From Phoebastria nigripes (taxonomy: Eukaryota; Chordata; Aves; Procellariiformes; Diomedeidae), in assembly GCA_035582835.1 (NCBI GenBank), contig JAYKAV010000444.1, forward strand, positions 772,020 to 836,019: a DNA stretch of 64,000 nucleotides, in the 5' to 3' direction. The notes beneath the pieces were generated by a model that did no database searches, was not told the origin of the DNA, and saw only the letters and a list, made by a program, of their open reading frames with translations. Within the stretch, counting starts at the first letter, position 1; each line of letters opens with the position of its first letter. Below are positions 63,351-64,000 of the stretch, in pieces. Both the position numbers and the translations under genes were made by a program.

Positions 63351-64000
63351 TTCACCAAGAGAAGTTTTTCTCGGCCCTTTTATATAGCTCTAAATGAGGG
63401 GTTTGTATATGTGTCTTCAGCAAAGCAGGCTTTTGCATCTCTAAAGAGAGCTGTGTTGCAAACACAGCACAATGAGAGACGCTACCCACTGTAAATTATA
63501 TAAGGGGACTAAAAGGCCATGGCACAGAAGCTTCTAAAGAGAGGCAAAGTGTGAGGGCTGTTGTGCTGAAGTTTGTAGCACATATGGGGTTCAGCGCAGG
63601 GCCTGACCACACAGCTTTTTCCCTGCTTGTGTGAATGATGTTCATCAACAGCAGGAGTGTCTTACCAGGTCTTTGCTAAGGTCACTGATTTTGGAGAATG
63701 CAGTTAATGCAACTCTGATGGTTTCCTGAGAGATCCTAGATGGCAGATTTATTGATTGATATTAATTGTGCAAATTCACAAACCCTATAAACAAATGCAA
63801 ACCTCTCCTCTGCTGCACAGAGAACAACGCAACCAGAAGCCACTTCTCTAGTGCAGGATCTTCAGATGCAACAAATGCGTCTTTTAGTTTCAGCTGCGAA
63901 CAGTGGTCTTCCCACCAGGCCCTGTTGTTGCCTAAAACACACTTCCCTGCAAGCAAGACAAGGGATTAGGCAAATGTACCTGTGGTAAACAGGTCTGTAA
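63351..64000. other. Unique non-coding sequence
   Basis: No gene or repeat recognised. Overlapping short frames on opposite strands at 63762-63969 are not supported. Confidence 0.55.

Noticed and set aside
1..64000. CRISPR arrays, prokaryotic operons, tRNA or rRNA genes
   Set aside because: No regularly spaced direct repeats, no ribosome-binding sites, and no tRNA or rRNA signatures; the sequence is vertebrate.

Overview
The window is eukaryotic nuclear DNA and almost certainly avian. It opens with the 3' tail of a chicken-repeat-1 (CR1) LINE ending in the ATTCTGTG octamer typical of bird CR1. It carries a 595-bp solo LTR that I recognise as the ERVL-type LTR common in bird genomes. It also holds several eroded copies of the older CR1 families shared by birds, crocodiles and turtles. 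It is AT-rich and CpG-poor, with no ribosome-binding sites or operons. About twenty isolated unresolved bases mark it as part of a draft assembly. I cannot name the species.

I found no protein-coding gene, exon or RNA gene that I can defend. The open frames are short (at most about 145 codons), overlap freely in several frames on both strands, and none reads as a known protein. The window behaves like intergenic DNA or the inside of a very large intron. Its content is relics of mobile elements in otherwise unique sequence.

Layout: (1) 1-55, bird CR1 tail, + strand. (2) 1700-1900, a structured patch with nested inverted repeats and a perfect 13-bp hairpin. (3) 6150-6580, T-rich and CA/TG simple repeats. 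(4) 7640-8104, 3' end of an old amniote CR1, + strand. (5) 14080-14830, antisense old CR1 matching the reverse-transcriptase region. (6) 18211-19750, antisense old CR1 split by the solo LTR (19115-19709, flanked by a near-perfect 5-bp target duplication). (7) 26215-26331 and 47661-47932, antisense CR1 3' ends. (8) 40690-40824, a MIR-like SINE relic. (9) 29571-29636, 36712-36782 and 63300-63350, small relics of a palindromic amniote repeat. Two local CpG clusters (39088-39240 and 42211-42323) stand out from the CpG-poor background. Everything else is unique sequence broken only by poly(A)/poly(T) tracts.

No undescribed molecular system is visible. The best leads are the nested LTR with its regulatory motifs, the perfect hairpin near 1.88 kb, and the CpG cluster at 42.2 kb.
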